64,000 nucleotides of DNA from Chryseobacterium gleum. Lineage in GTDB: Bacteria; Bacteroidota; Bacteroidia; Flavobacteriales_D; Crocinitomicaceae. The notes beneath the pieces were generated by a model. The model ran no database searches. It was not told the origin of the DNA and worked only from the letters and a program-made list of their open reading frames with translations. Below, one piece after another: positions 50,741-59,688 of the stretch (its first letter is position 1; every line of letters starts with the position of its first letter). Made by a program: the position numbers and the translations under genes. The stretch spans positions 19,394-83,393 of the forward strand of contig CAMDFN010000010.1 of NCBI GenBank assembly GCA_945897565.1, in the 5' to 3' direction.

Positions 50741-50947
50741 ATGCAAGAATTTCAGATCAACGGTCCTTACATTGAGCTCATTGGCTTACTCAAGGCACTC
50801 GGCATAGCCGAAACCGGTGGCCACGCCAAAGCCATAGTTGACGAAGGTTGCGTCCTTAGAAATGGAGAAGTAGAGCTGCGCAAGCGCGCCAAACTCATCA
50901 GCGGCGACCTCATCGAAATAGACAACATACAAATCAAGTTGCTCTAA
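50741..50947 (+). CDS. Small S4-domain RNA-binding protein (YbcJ-like)
   Basis: A 68-residue protein that is essentially one S4 RNA-binding domain: YIELIGLLKALGIAETGGHAK, the loop VDEGCVLRNGEVELRKRAKL and IEIDNIQIKL. Free-standing S4 proteins of this size (YbcJ, RlbA) are thought to bind structured RNA such as rRNA. It begins 1 base after folD and is certainly co-transcribed with it. Confidence 0.9.
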   Translation: MQEFQINGPYIELIGLLKALGIAETGGHAKAIVDEGCVLRNGEVELRKRAKLISGDLIEIDNIQIKLL

Positions 50948-50983
50948 AGTCAAGTCCGTATTATTTCAACAATTGCGCTGCAT

Positions 50984-52063
50984 CTATTTCAAGGTTCTGA
51001 AATCTTGGCCTGCCTCTAAGCGCAATAATGCGGCGTATATGAGTCGGATGCAATTTTCTACATCTTCTTTTTGAACCATCTCTACGGTAGTGTGCATGTA
51101 GCGCAGCGGCAAAGAAATGAGTGCAGAAGTGACACCTTCATTCGAATACGCAAAAGCATCGGTATCGGTACCAGTAGAGCGCGAAACTGCTGCGCGTTGA
51201 AAAGGTATTTTTTTAGCGTTGGCCGCGTCAATAATAAAGCGCAGCAAGTTATTTTGAACCGCGGGCCCATAAGTGAGCACCGGGCCTTTGCCGCTTTGTT
51301 GGTCTCCATTTTCAATTTTATCGACCATTGGTGTGGCGGTGTCGTGGCATACATCGGTCACAATAGCCACATCTGGCTTGATGCGGTGGGCCATCATTTC
51401 GGCACCTCTCAGGCCAATTTCTTCTTGAACCGAATTGACAATATACAAACTGAAAGGGAGTTGCTTTTTTTGCTCAAACAGCAAACGTGCAACCTCTGCA
51501 ATCATGAAACCACCCACGCGGTTGTCCAAAGCACGCCCCACATATTTGTTTTTATTGAGCACCATGAATTCATCCTCAAAAGTGGCCACACAGCCTACAT
51601 GAATGCCCAACGCCTCTACTTCATCTTTGGAAGCACAGCCACAATCCAAAAAGATGTTTTTCATGCTTGGTGTTTCTTCTTTTTGTTGACGCATGTGGAT
51701 GGCGGGCCAACCAAAAACAGCTTTTACGGGCCCCTTATCGGTATGGATATTGACGCGCTTGGAAGGCGCAATCATGTGATCAGAGCCCCCGTTGCGGCGC
51801 AAATAAATAAAGCCATCTTTGGTGATGTAATGTACAAACCAAGAAATTTCGTCGGCGTGGGCTTCAATCACTACTTTATAAGCTTGCCCAGGATTGACAA
51901 CAGCTGCTACTGAGCCATAGGCGTCGGTGAAGTATGCGTCGGTGTATGGTTTGATGTAATCTAGCCACATTTGTTGGCCAGAAGTTTCAAAACCCGTAGG
52001 GCTCGCGTTATTGAGGTAAGCTTCTAAAAATTTCTCGGATTTTGGTGTGATGATTTTTTTCAT
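50984..52063 (-). CDS. M42-family metallopeptidase
   Basis: A 359-residue aminopeptidase of the M42 (glutamyl aminopeptidase/TET) family. Metal and catalytic residues are visible: VIEAHADEISWFV (first His-Asp), RALDNRVGG (bridging Asp), VQEEIGLRGAE (catalytic Glu pair) and VTDVCHDTATPM. The N-terminal SPTGFE and an inserted PDZ-like beta domain (about 70-160, containing WPAIHMRQQKEETPS) match the family. It probably forms a dodecamer that degrades peptides in the cytosol. It lies 6 bases after the large T9SS protein gene on the same strand. Confidence 0.93.
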   Translation of the reverse strand: MKKIITPKSEKFLEAYLNNASPTGFETSGQQMWLDYIKPYTDAYFTDAYGSVAAVVNPGQAYKVVIEAHADEISWFVHYITKDGFIYLRRNGGSDHMIAPSKRVNIHTDKGPVKAVFGWPAIHMRQQKEETPSMKNIFLDCGCASKDEVEALGIHVGCVATFEDEFMVLNKNKYVGRALDNRVGGFMIAEVARLLFEQKKQLPFSLYIVNSVQEEIGLRGAEMMAHRIKPDVAIVTDVCHDTATPMVDKIENGDQQSGKGPVLTYGPAVQNNLLRFIIDAANAKKIPFQRAAVSRSTGTDTDAFAYSNEGVTSALISLPLRYMHTTVEMVQKEDVENCIRLIYAALLRLEAGQDFRTLK

Positions 52064-52069
52064 GTTGAA

Positions 52070-55000
52070 TTATCTAATGAGCGTAACGTTTCCTTTGATG
52101 ATATTCTCTAAACCGCCGACGCAAGTGGCTTGCAAATAATAGTCGTAGACATCGGGGTCGAGGAGTTGGCCTCTAAAAGTACCATCCCAGCCTTCTGAAA
52201 GGTTGGTGGTTTCCCAAACGAGCTCTCCCCAGCGGTCATAAACCCTAAATACAAAACTTTCGATGAAAGGGCCACGCACATAAAGTTTGTCATTCTGGCC
52301 ATCTTTATTTGGTGAAAAAGCATTCGGAATAAAAACAAATGGCGCGCCGCAAATGCTGTCAAACACTTTGATCAGTACTGTATCAGTACCACTACACAAG
52401 CCGTCAGAAACGGTAAGTGTATACAAAGTGGTTTGTTCGATAGTGGCTTGAGGGTTGGCAATACTTGGATTGCTAAGGCCAAGTGTTGGAGACCATGCAT
52501 AAACAAAAGTTCCGGCCGGAAGACCCGTGAGTTGGGAGCTGGCATTTGGCAAAATGATGGTGGGGTTGGCACTGGCCACAACCGCCAACGGATTGAGCGG
52601 CGAAACACTCACAAAAATAGAATCTTGAAGCAGGCAATTTTGGGTCGTCAAGACCTCCACATAAAAATACTGACTTGTTGCAATTGCCACGCTTGCGCTA
52701 GGCAAATTGCTCGGACCCACAATGGAAGCAACGGGGGTCCATTGAATGGTTTGTGCGTTGGTAGTTCCTGAAAGTTGTAAGTTGAATGGTGCTTGAGCGC
52801 AAACTAGATTGGGGCCGTTTAAGGTCAATATATCTGAAGCAATGGTCATTTGAAGACTATCCATTGCACTACAATATGAATTAGAGATTTGGACATAATA
52901 CCAAGCATTTTGCGGGTCAATTAACGAAAGATTGGCTTGAGCGTTTAGATTGAGGGTATCTTGAAACTGAGCTGAACTCGACCAAATAATGCTTGTTGGT
53001 GAGCCCACAACAATGGGAATCAAAAGCGTATCTACAGAACTACACAAAAAGATATCAGCGGGCGCTGTGATTTGTAAAGCCGGCCCCACTACCACCTGCA
53101 TGGAATATTGATCTGCGCCCTGGCAAATAGAATCAGTTACGGTTAAACTGATGGTGTATGTACCCGGTTGACTATAAAGAATTGTAGGTTCAAAGGTAGT
53201 GCTGTCCAATTGACCATTTCCGAAGTTCCAGAGAAATGAACTGGTGAGGGTTGAGGTATTGTTGATCAAGATAGAAAGCGGCGCACAACCAATCGTGTCT
53301 GAAGTTGTAAAAGAAGCGTTGAGCGGAATATCAAAAGCGACAAAAACAGAATCAAGCGCCGTGCAAAAACCATTGCTGGCTTGGCAATAATACCAGCCAC
53401 CTTGCGACACAACAATACTGGAATCTTGTGGAGCATTCAAGGGATTGGATAGATTGCTTTGAACTGACCAAATAAATTGACTGGCGCTACCAAATGTGTT
53501 TGCACTAAGCAGATAAGGTAAACTACTGCACAGATTGATGGTATCATTGAGATTGAGAAAGATAGAATCCAAGACCAAAATTTGAATTTGGGCGGTATCG
53601 GTAATGAGGCAAACGCTGTCGGTAACGTAGAGAAAGACGTCGTACTGACCTGGGGTGCTGTATAGAACTGTTGGATTGAATACAACACTTGTGGTATCGC
53701 CATTGCCGAAATCCCAGAGATAGGAGTCCCATTGGGCAGAGGTGTTTTGAAAATCTACGCTGAGGTCTTCGCAGCCCTGCACGTTGGAACTGGTGAATTC
53801 TGCAGTCGGAATCAGCTGAAAATCAAATTTAAACACCAAATTATTGCAATTGCTGCTGTTGTTGGTATTGGACCAAACACCTTGAGAGGTTGGGAAGTCT
53901 GAATGGCCACCACAGCCACCACAAACAGATTGATACACCACCCCGTTTTTATCAAAACGTGAAGTGCCGCCATCTACGTGTTCTTGCGCGATGGCGCCCC
54001 CTAAATAGGAGCCGTACAGCAGGCCGTTGAAATTATTTTGCAAGACCAACAGGTAGAAATCAAAACCGGTGGTGCTGGACTGAAAAGCGTTGGCAGAAAC
54101 AGGCATGCCGCTGAGTGGCGTAGACTGCAAAATATTGGCGCCCCAACCCGAGATATACACATTCCCGCAGATATCTACTAAAAATGCCGCCGGTGAAATA
54201 TTGATTTGAGAATTGCCATTTCCAATGACAGTTGATGCCAAATTAACCGTAAGCGCATTATTGAGCTTGAGTACAAACTGACTGCTGCCGGGGTTGCTAT
54301 AAGGCGCGTTATTGACCACAAAACCTCCGCCTACTGCCTGGCCCAATAAGAATATTTGGTTGTTGCGGTCCACCTCCACAAAAAATACTTGATCGTAATT
54401 GGCCGTTCCGACGTAGCTCGCTTTCTGTATTGAACTACCTGTAGAATTGAGTTTGACGACATAGCCATCTGTTTTTCCACCGTTATAGTTCGCCTGATAT
54501 GCGCCACTGGTACCTGAAAGGTTATTAGAACCCGTGCCCCCTGCAAAAACAATAGCGCCGAGTGTGTCGGTTTTGACAGAATAAGCTGCATCGTCTTTGT
54601 TGCCACCATAAAAGGAGGAGAATTCGAGCGCTGTAAATGCAGGATTCAAACGAAAAACAACGGCGTCTTGGCCAGCAGCTTTAGAGGGCTGAAAAGGTGC
54701 TTGGGTTGGGAAATTCACTGATCGCGTACAACTTGCGACCAAAACAGCACCATTTTGATCAATATAAATCTCGCCTCTAAATTGGTCGCCGTAATTTGTT
54801 GTCAAAGAGTCATAGGCCAAAACTGAATTATAGGGTAGTCCGAGCGAACGGTAATTGACTCCTTCGTTTGCTGCGCCTCCCAAATACGTACTTGCCATTA
54901 AATTTTGACCATTTGCACTCATTTTTGAAATGTATAAATCGGTGCCTTGCGTGCCGAAGTAAACGCCATTAAAATAAAAGTTTGTATTTGGTGTGCCACC

Positions 55001-56110
55001 GGCATGTGCAGGCTGAAAAGCGCCAATGGTGGTAGGGAAGTCAGTGCTGGAAGTGGCACCAAAAAGATAAATGTTGTTGAGCGAATCGCAAATGAGGCTA
55101 TGCGCCGTTTCGGTGCCTTGAAGGTTGTCGCCGCCACCTAAAAAACTCGACCAAAGCATGGTGCTCCCATTGGCTGAATAGCGCGTAACAAAAACGTCCG
55201 TGACGCCATAAGCCGCAGCAAGCGATGTAAAATTGGAGCTGGTATCAAAACTGGCCAAACTAGGTAATGGAAAATTATTGCCATAAACAATACCTGCTGA
55301 ATAGGCAGTTGCATCGTTGCCGTAAGTGGCGGTCATGCCAAAATTATCAGAAATAGCACCATTGTAGGTGGCAAAAACCAATACGGGATCGATGATCAAA
55401 GGGAGTGCAGTGTTATAAGTACCAACTGCATACGCAAAAACACCTTCAGAAATTTCTGAATAGTGGCAAGAAATAAAAGTGCGCTTGCCGTTTTCTTCTT
55501 GATAGGCAAGCGGTTGCTCTTCGAAAATTTCACCAACGGGAGTTTGAAGCCGCAGCGCGCCACTCTTTAAGTGAATGGTTTGCGTTCCTGAGTAATCCCA
55601 ACTAATTTGGGTGGGGTCTGCACCCGGAGCCACCGTAAAAGCGTATTTGTAGTGCCCGTTGTCGTTTTTCCAGCTCAAATCGATGCCGGGATAATAATTT
55701 TGATAGTTTACTTGCTCAAAAGCCGAAACGGCGCTGGCCCATCGCGTGGAGTCTTTGCCTCTAAAAAAATTATAGGTATGTGCACGCGGCACTGAACCAC
55801 TACTTGTGGTATTGGGGTTCATGCCAATAAAACGCTGCTGAACGAATGCTGTAGGTATGGTGGGGTTGGCGATGAGCGCTTGCTCATGATGCGCTTTTTC
55901 AAGCGCAGAATAATCGGTGAGCTGGTATAAAAAGCGGTCTGAGCCCATCCAAATTTTAGCGGCGCCTTCTTTGGCCATGAACTGAACATCTGCAGGCCAT
56001 TGCCCTTTGTTTTGGACAAATTCTTGCCCCTGAAATTGTGCATGAAGCGGCAAGCCAAAGAATAGGCACATCATGCAAAACCATAAAATCCGATACGAGC
56101 TGAACTTCAT
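52070..56110 (-). CDS. Giant T9SS type B exported protein (DUF7948, SBBP repeats, PKD, CHU_C)
   Basis: A 1346-residue secreted protein. The ATG at 56110 starts a signal peptide ending PLHAQ. Residues about 30-245 are the DUF7948-type domain (QEFVQNKGQWPADVQFMA; FVQQRFIGMNPN; YQNYYPGIDLSWKND). About 250-740 contain SBBP-like beta-propeller repeats of ~50-90 residues (SSFLGGGDNLQGTE, STYLGGAANEG, SSFYGGNKDDAA, GSYLGGAIAQEHV). Two PKD domains follow (YLWDFGNGDTTS and FLWNFGNGQLDS), then Ig-like segments and a C-terminal CHU_C type B sorting domain (VFIPNAFSPNKDGQND; VYDRWGELVWET). Substrate or partner unknown; adhesion or extracellular scaffold likely. Confidence 0.9.
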   Translation of the reverse strand: MKFSSYRILWFCMMCLFFGLPLHAQFQGQEFVQNKGQWPADVQFMAKEGAAKIWMGSDRFLYQLTDYSALEKAHHEQALIANPTIPTAFVQQRFIGMNPNTTSSGSVPRAHTYNFFRGKDSTRWASAVSAFEQVNYQNYYPGIDLSWKNDNGHYKYAFTVAPGADPTQISWDYSGTQTIHLKSGALRLQTPVGEIFEEQPLAYQEENGKRTFISCHYSEISEGVFAYAVGTYNTALPLIIDPVLVFATYNGAISDNFGMTATYGNDATAYSAGIVYGNNFPLPSLASFDTSSNFTSLAAAYGVTDVFVTRYSANGSTMLWSSFLGGGDNLQGTETAHSLICDSLNNIYLFGATSSTDFPTTIGAFQPAHAGGTPNTNFYFNGVYFGTQGTDLYISKMSANGQNLMASTYLGGAANEGVNYRSLGLPYNSVLAYDSLTTNYGDQFRGEIYIDQNGAVLVASCTRSVNFPTQAPFQPSKAAGQDAVVFRLNPAFTALEFSSFYGGNKDDAAYSVKTDTLGAIVFAGGTGSNNLSGTSGAYQANYNGGKTDGYVVKLNSTGSSIQKASYVGTANYDQVFFVEVDRNNQIFLLGQAVGGGFVVNNAPYSNPGSSQFVLKLNNALTVNLASTVIGNGNSQINISPAAFLVDICGNVYISGWGANILQSTPLSGMPVSANAFQSSTTGFDFYLLVLQNNFNGLLYGSYLGGAIAQEHVDGGTSRFDKNGVVYQSVCGGCGGHSDFPTSQGVWSNTNNSSNCNNLVFKFDFQLIPTAEFTSSNVQGCEDLSVDFQNTSAQWDSYLWDFGNGDTTSVVFNPTVLYSTPGQYDVFLYVTDSVCLITDTAQIQILVLDSIFLNLNDTINLCSSLPYLLSANTFGSASQFIWSVQSNLSNPLNAPQDSSIVVSQGGWYYCQASNGFCTALDSVFVAFDIPLNASFTTSDTIGCAPLSILINNTSTLTSSFLWNFGNGQLDSTTFEPTILYSQPGTYTISLTVTDSICQGADQYSMQVVVGPALQITAPADIFLCSSVDTLLIPIVVGSPTSIIWSSSAQFQDTLNLNAQANLSLIDPQNAWYYVQISNSYCSAMDSLQMTIASDILTLNGPNLVCAQAPFNLQLSGTTNAQTIQWTPVASIVGPSNLPSASVAIATSQYFYVEVLTTQNCLLQDSIFVSVSPLNPLAVVASANPTIILPNASSQLTGLPAGTFVYAWSPTLGLSNPSIANPQATIEQTTLYTLTVSDGLCSGTDTVLIKVFDSICGAPFVFIPNAFSPNKDGQNDKLYVRGPFIESFVFRVYDRWGELVWETTNLSEGWDGTFRGQLLDPDVYDYYLQATCVGGLENIIKGNVTLIR

Positions 56111-56134
56111 CCTCGCTAAGTTAAGCATTTCGAC

Positions 56135-56142
56135 TAATTTTG
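56135..56142 (+). promoter_or_regulatory. Promoter -7 box TAATTTTG for the nitronate monooxygenase operon
   Basis: Exact TAnnTTTG match 16 bases before the ATG at 56159, in the 48-base region shared with the divergent giant gene. No TTG partner is visible. On the other strand a near-match TAACTTAG lies 5 bases before the start at 56110. Confidence 0.45.
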
Positions 56143-56158
56143 TAGGAAGCATTTATAT

Positions 56159-57115
56159 ATGAATTCATCTCCAAACAAAATCTGTTCACTTCTTGGCATC
56201 CAATACCCTTTGATCCAAGGGGGCATGATCTGGTGCGCGGGCTGGCAACTCGCAGCGGCGGTATCTAACGCAGGTGGGCTTGGCCTCTTAGGCGCTGGCT
56301 CGATGTATCCTGAAGTCTTAGACGAACAAATTATAAAGTGTAAGGCCGCCACCAACCAACCATTTGGTGTCAATTTGCCCCTGCTCTACCCGAATATCGA
56401 AGCACATATTGCAACAATCATCAAGCACAAAGTTCCAATTGTTTTTACCAGTGCGGGCAACCCCAAAACCTGGACCGAAACGCTGCACAAAGCAGGCATT
56501 AAAGTGGTGCATGTGGTTTCGAGTGTCAAGTTTGCACTCAAAGCAGAGGCCGGCGGTGTCGATGCTGTAGTAGCTGAAGGGTTTGAGGCCGGCGGCCACA
56601 ACGGTCGCGACGAAACCACCACGCTTTGCTTGATCCCAATGGTGCGCAAAGCAATTGGCATACCGCTCATCGCTGCGGGCGGCATTGGCGATGGCCGTGC
56701 CATGCTGGCCGTTATGAATTTAGGCGCCGATGGCGCCCAAGTGGGCAGCCGCTTTGTAGCCTCCTTAGAATCCAGCGCCCACGCCAACTTTAAAAATGCC
56801 GTCATCGCGAGTCAAGAAGGCGACACTTTGCTCACGCTCAAAGAACTCACGCCTGTGCGTTTGTTGCGCAATCCGTTTTTTGAAGAGCTTATGGCTGCCT
56901 ATCAAAACGGGGCGAGCGCTGACGCGCTCGCCACCCTACTCGGCCGAGGCCGCGCCAAAAAAGGCATGTTCGAGGGCGACCTCCATGCCGGAGAACTCGA
57001 AATTGGGCAAATTGCCGGCAATTTCGACTCCATTATGCCCGCTGGCGCCATTGTACAAGAATTCATCACCGATTTCAACGCTGCTTTGGCAGCCCAATCT
57101 GCTTTTCAACTATGA
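56159..57115 (+). CDS. Nitronate monooxygenase / FabK-like FMN enzyme
   Basis: A 318-residue FMN-binding TIM-barrel protein. Seen: PLIQGGMIWCAGWQLAAAVSNAGG split over about residues 19-42, GLLGAGSM, FGVNLPLLYP, VVAEGFEAGGHNGRDE (active-site His region) and IPLIAAGGIGDGRAM with LGADGAQVGSRFVA (FMN phosphate site). The family includes nitronate monooxygenase (propionate 3-nitronate detoxification) and the enoyl-ACP reductase FabK, which cannot be separated safely by eye. Its stop overlaps the first M16 gene by 4 bases (ATGA). Confidence 0.83.
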   Translation: MNSSPNKICSLLGIQYPLIQGGMIWCAGWQLAAAVSNAGGLGLLGAGSMYPEVLDEQIIKCKAATNQPFGVNLPLLYPNIEAHIATIIKHKVPIVFTSAGNPKTWTETLHKAGIKVVHVVSSVKFALKAEAGGVDAVVAEGFEAGGHNGRDETTTLCLIPMVRKAIGIPLIAAGGIGDGRAMLAVMNLGADGAQVGSRFVASLESSAHANFKNAVIASQEGDTLLTLKELTPVRLLRNPFFEELMAAYQNGASADALATLLGRGRAKKGMFEGDLHAGELEIGQIAGNFDSIMPAGAIVQEFITDFNAALAAQSAFQL

Positions 57116-58353
57116 TCCACTTTGAGCGTTTTACCCTAGACAACGGCTTGCGGGTCTTGTTCCACAAAGAACCTGCTACGCCAATGGCGGTAGTCAATTT
57201 AGTTTACGACGTCGGTGCGCGCGACGAAAACCCGAAGCAAACGGGTTTTGCCCATCTTTTTGAGCACCTTATGTTCGGCGGTTCTGTGCACATCCCAGAC
57301 TTCGACGCCCCGCTGCAAGCCGCCGGAGGCCAAAGCAATGCTTTTACCAGCAACGACATCACCAACTATTACGATGTCTTGCCCGCACACAACCTCGATA
57401 CCGCGCTTTGGCTCGAAAGTGACCGCATGCTTTCCTTGGCTTTTACACCCAAAAGTTTAGAAGTACAGCGCCAAGTTGTCATTGAAGAATTCAAGCAACG
57501 CTACCTCAATCAGCCCTACGGCGATTCTTGGCTAGAATTGCGCCCACTCGCTTATCAAAAACATCCGTATCGCTGGGCTACCATCGGCAAAAACATCAAG
57601 CACATCGCCGATGCCACCATGGACGACGTCCGCGCGTTTTTCCACAAACACTACCACCCTGGCAACGCTATTTTATGCATTGTTGGCAATTTTGAATTGG
57701 CCGAAATCCAACAAAAAGTACAGCATTATTTTGGCGACATCCCTGCTCAAACAAAAATGGTGCGCCAACTGCCACAAGAACCCACTCAAAAACGCCTCAG
57801 ACAAAAGGTCATTGTTCGCAACGTTCCAGCCGATTCCTTTTACTACGCTTTTCAAATGGGCAAACGCCTAGACAACGACTACTACCTCGCCGACCTCCTC
57901 TCAGACCACCTCAGCAACGAGAAAACTGGCTTGCTTTTTACGGAATTGCAGCGCAAAAAGCGCTTGGTTTCTGAAATTACAGCTTACATCACGGGCTCTA
58001 TAGACAACGGCTTGTTCGTCATTACAGGGAAAATCAATCCGAACCGCTCTTTAATGGATCTTGACGACGCTCTTTGGCCCCTGCTTGAAAAATACAAGGC
58101 CAAAAAAATGAGTAAACCCTCGCTGCAACAGCTCATTTTAAAGCTGCAAACGGCCAAAGCTTTTCAAGACCAAGGCCTACTGAGCCGCGCCATGAACCTC
58201 AGCTTTTTTGAACTCCTTGGCGACGCAGCGCTCATCAATCAAGAAAGTACCCGCTTTACAACTATCCAGACCACTGATCTTCAAACCTATGCCCAACAAC
58301 TCTTCGATAAAAATCGCTGTGCGTTGCTGCAAATTCAAGCCCAATTACCATGA
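57112..58353 (+). CDS. M16-family zinc peptidase, catalytic subunit
   Basis: A 413-residue pitrilysin/MPP-type peptidase. The inverted zinc motif HLFEHLMFGG (HxxEH, about residues 47-51) is intact, followed by the distal Glu in VVIEEFKQRY, and LLSDHLSNEKTGLLF and the Tyr/Arg-containing C-terminal half of the clamshell. There is no signal peptide, so it is likely cytosolic unless exported by another route. It overlaps the nitronate monooxygenase gene and its partner M16 gene by 4 bases each, suggesting an obligate heterodimer as in mitochondrial processing peptidase. Confidence 0.93.
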   Translation: MIHFERFTLDNGLRVLFHKEPATPMAVVNLVYDVGARDENPKQTGFAHLFEHLMFGGSVHIPDFDAPLQAAGGQSNAFTSNDITNYYDVLPAHNLDTALWLESDRMLSLAFTPKSLEVQRQVVIEEFKQRYLNQPYGDSWLELRPLAYQKHPYRWATIGKNIKHIADATMDDVRAFFHKHYHPGNAILCIVGNFELAEIQQKVQHYFGDIPAQTKMVRQLPQEPTQKRLRQKVIVRNVPADSFYYAFQMGKRLDNDYYLADLLSDHLSNEKTGLLFTELQRKKRLVSEITAYITGSIDNGLFVITGKINPNRSLMDLDDALWPLLEKYKAKKMSKPSLQQLILKLQTAKAFQDQGLLSRAMNLSFFELLGDAALINQESTRFTTIQTTDLQTYAQQLFDKNRCALLQIQAQLP

Positions 58354-59630
58354 CGCAACAAACAAGCCCTTCTGTGCTCGATAGAAACATTGCACCCCAG
58401 TTGCGACCTATAGACCACATCGCTTTTGTGGCACCAGCCATTTACACCTTGAAAAGTGGCGCCAAACTCTATTGGCGCAATGGCCTTCAAAATGAAACCA
58501 GTAAAATTGAGCTGCATTTTGCCGCAGGTTCAGCCACCGGTGATCCGCTTACAGCCTCCTTGTGTGCAGGTCTATTGATCAACGGCACCGCACAAAAAAC
58601 AGCCAAGCAAATCCAAAACGCACTCGATGCAGTGGGCGCCTATTACGACGTCTCCCTCAGTCAAGAAACAACAGTTGTAACGGTTTATGCGCTCAAAGAC
58701 CAACTCCTCAATGCGTATCAAATTTTTCATGAAAGCCTTTTTGCAGCTACCTTCCCTCCAAAAGAACTGCAAGAACTTGTGCATGAGCGCAGCCAAAAAT
58801 TCAAAGTACAGCAACAAAAAGTGAGTTTTATGGCCCAGCGCCATTTTCAACGCAGCCTTTTTGCCGGCTCTGTATACGCGCAGCAAATACAACTCGAGGA
58901 CTTCCAAAACGCCGACCGCTCCGCTATCCAAGCTTTTCACCAACAACATTACCTCCACGGTCTCAAAAAAGTTTTCCTAATTGGTGATATTTCAGAAGAG
59001 GCCCTCCAAGCTTTTCAAGTCTTACTGAATGCCTTTGAAAGTCAAATTGCAGCGCGCAAAGCGTTCGAATGGCAACCCGAGCAAGGCGCTACCCACATTG
59101 AGCATGAAGGTGCGGTGCAGAGTGCCGTGCGGATTGGCAGGCCACTCTTTAACAAAACGCATCCAGACTTCTGTGCTTTTAGCGTGCTCAACACCATTCT
59201 CGGCGACTACTTTGGCAGCCGCCTCATGAGCAACATCCGCGAAGACAAAGGCTACACCTATGGCATTGGTTCACACCTCGTAGAAAACAACAATTTCGGC
59301 TATATGGTGATCGGTACAGAGGTTGGTGTTCAAACCAGAATCGCCACTTTTACAGAAATTCAAAAAGAATTCGAGCGCCTCCAAACCGAACTGGTACCTG
59401 CCGAAGAACTCGAACTCGTTAAAAGTTACCTCATGGGTCAGTTGCTCAAAAGTGCCGATGGCCCTTATGCTATGCTCGATCTTTTTGCCAACGTGGAAAC
59501 AATGGGCCTTGACCTCAGTTATTACGACCGTTATATTGCCGAAATCAAGGCCGTAGACGCACTCAAACTCCAACAATTAGCCAAGCGTTACCTCAATTGG
59601 GAAGAAATGCTCATCATTTCAGCTGGATAG
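58350..59630 (+). CDS. M16-family protein, non-catalytic partner subunit
   Basis: A 426-residue M16-fold protein that lacks the zinc motif: the region aligned with HxxEH reads ASLCAGLLINGTAQK. The C-terminal domain is well kept (FSVLNTILGDYFGSRLMSNIREDKGYTYGIGS, about 285-316), including the conserved Arg and Tyr that in heterodimeric M16 enzymes contribute to the active site of the partner. It is co-translated with the catalytic subunit through a 4-base overlap. Function by itself is not expected. Confidence 0.93.
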   Translation: MTQQTSPSVLDRNIAPQLRPIDHIAFVAPAIYTLKSGAKLYWRNGLQNETSKIELHFAAGSATGDPLTASLCAGLLINGTAQKTAKQIQNALDAVGAYYDVSLSQETTVVTVYALKDQLLNAYQIFHESLFAATFPPKELQELVHERSQKFKVQQQKVSFMAQRHFQRSLFAGSVYAQQIQLEDFQNADRSAIQAFHQQHYLHGLKKVFLIGDISEEALQAFQVLLNAFESQIAARKAFEWQPEQGATHIEHEGAVQSAVRIGRPLFNKTHPDFCAFSVLNTILGDYFGSRLMSNIREDKGYTYGIGSHLVENNNFGYMVIGTEVGVQTRIATFTEIQKEFERLQTELVPAEELELVKSYLMGQLLKSADGPYAMLDLFANVETMGLDLSYYDRYIAEIKAVDALKLQQLAKRYLNWEEMLIISAG

Positions 59631-59688
59631 CAACCTTTTGTGGGCTGCGCCGTTATACTAAAACAGTAAAAATTACGTTATTCAACGG

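Noticed and set aside
51071..51913. Long open frame (280 codons) on the plus strand opposite the M42 peptidase gene
   Set aside because: It lies wholly inside a clearly recognised gene and its translation shows no family features; it mirrors the codon bias of the true strand.
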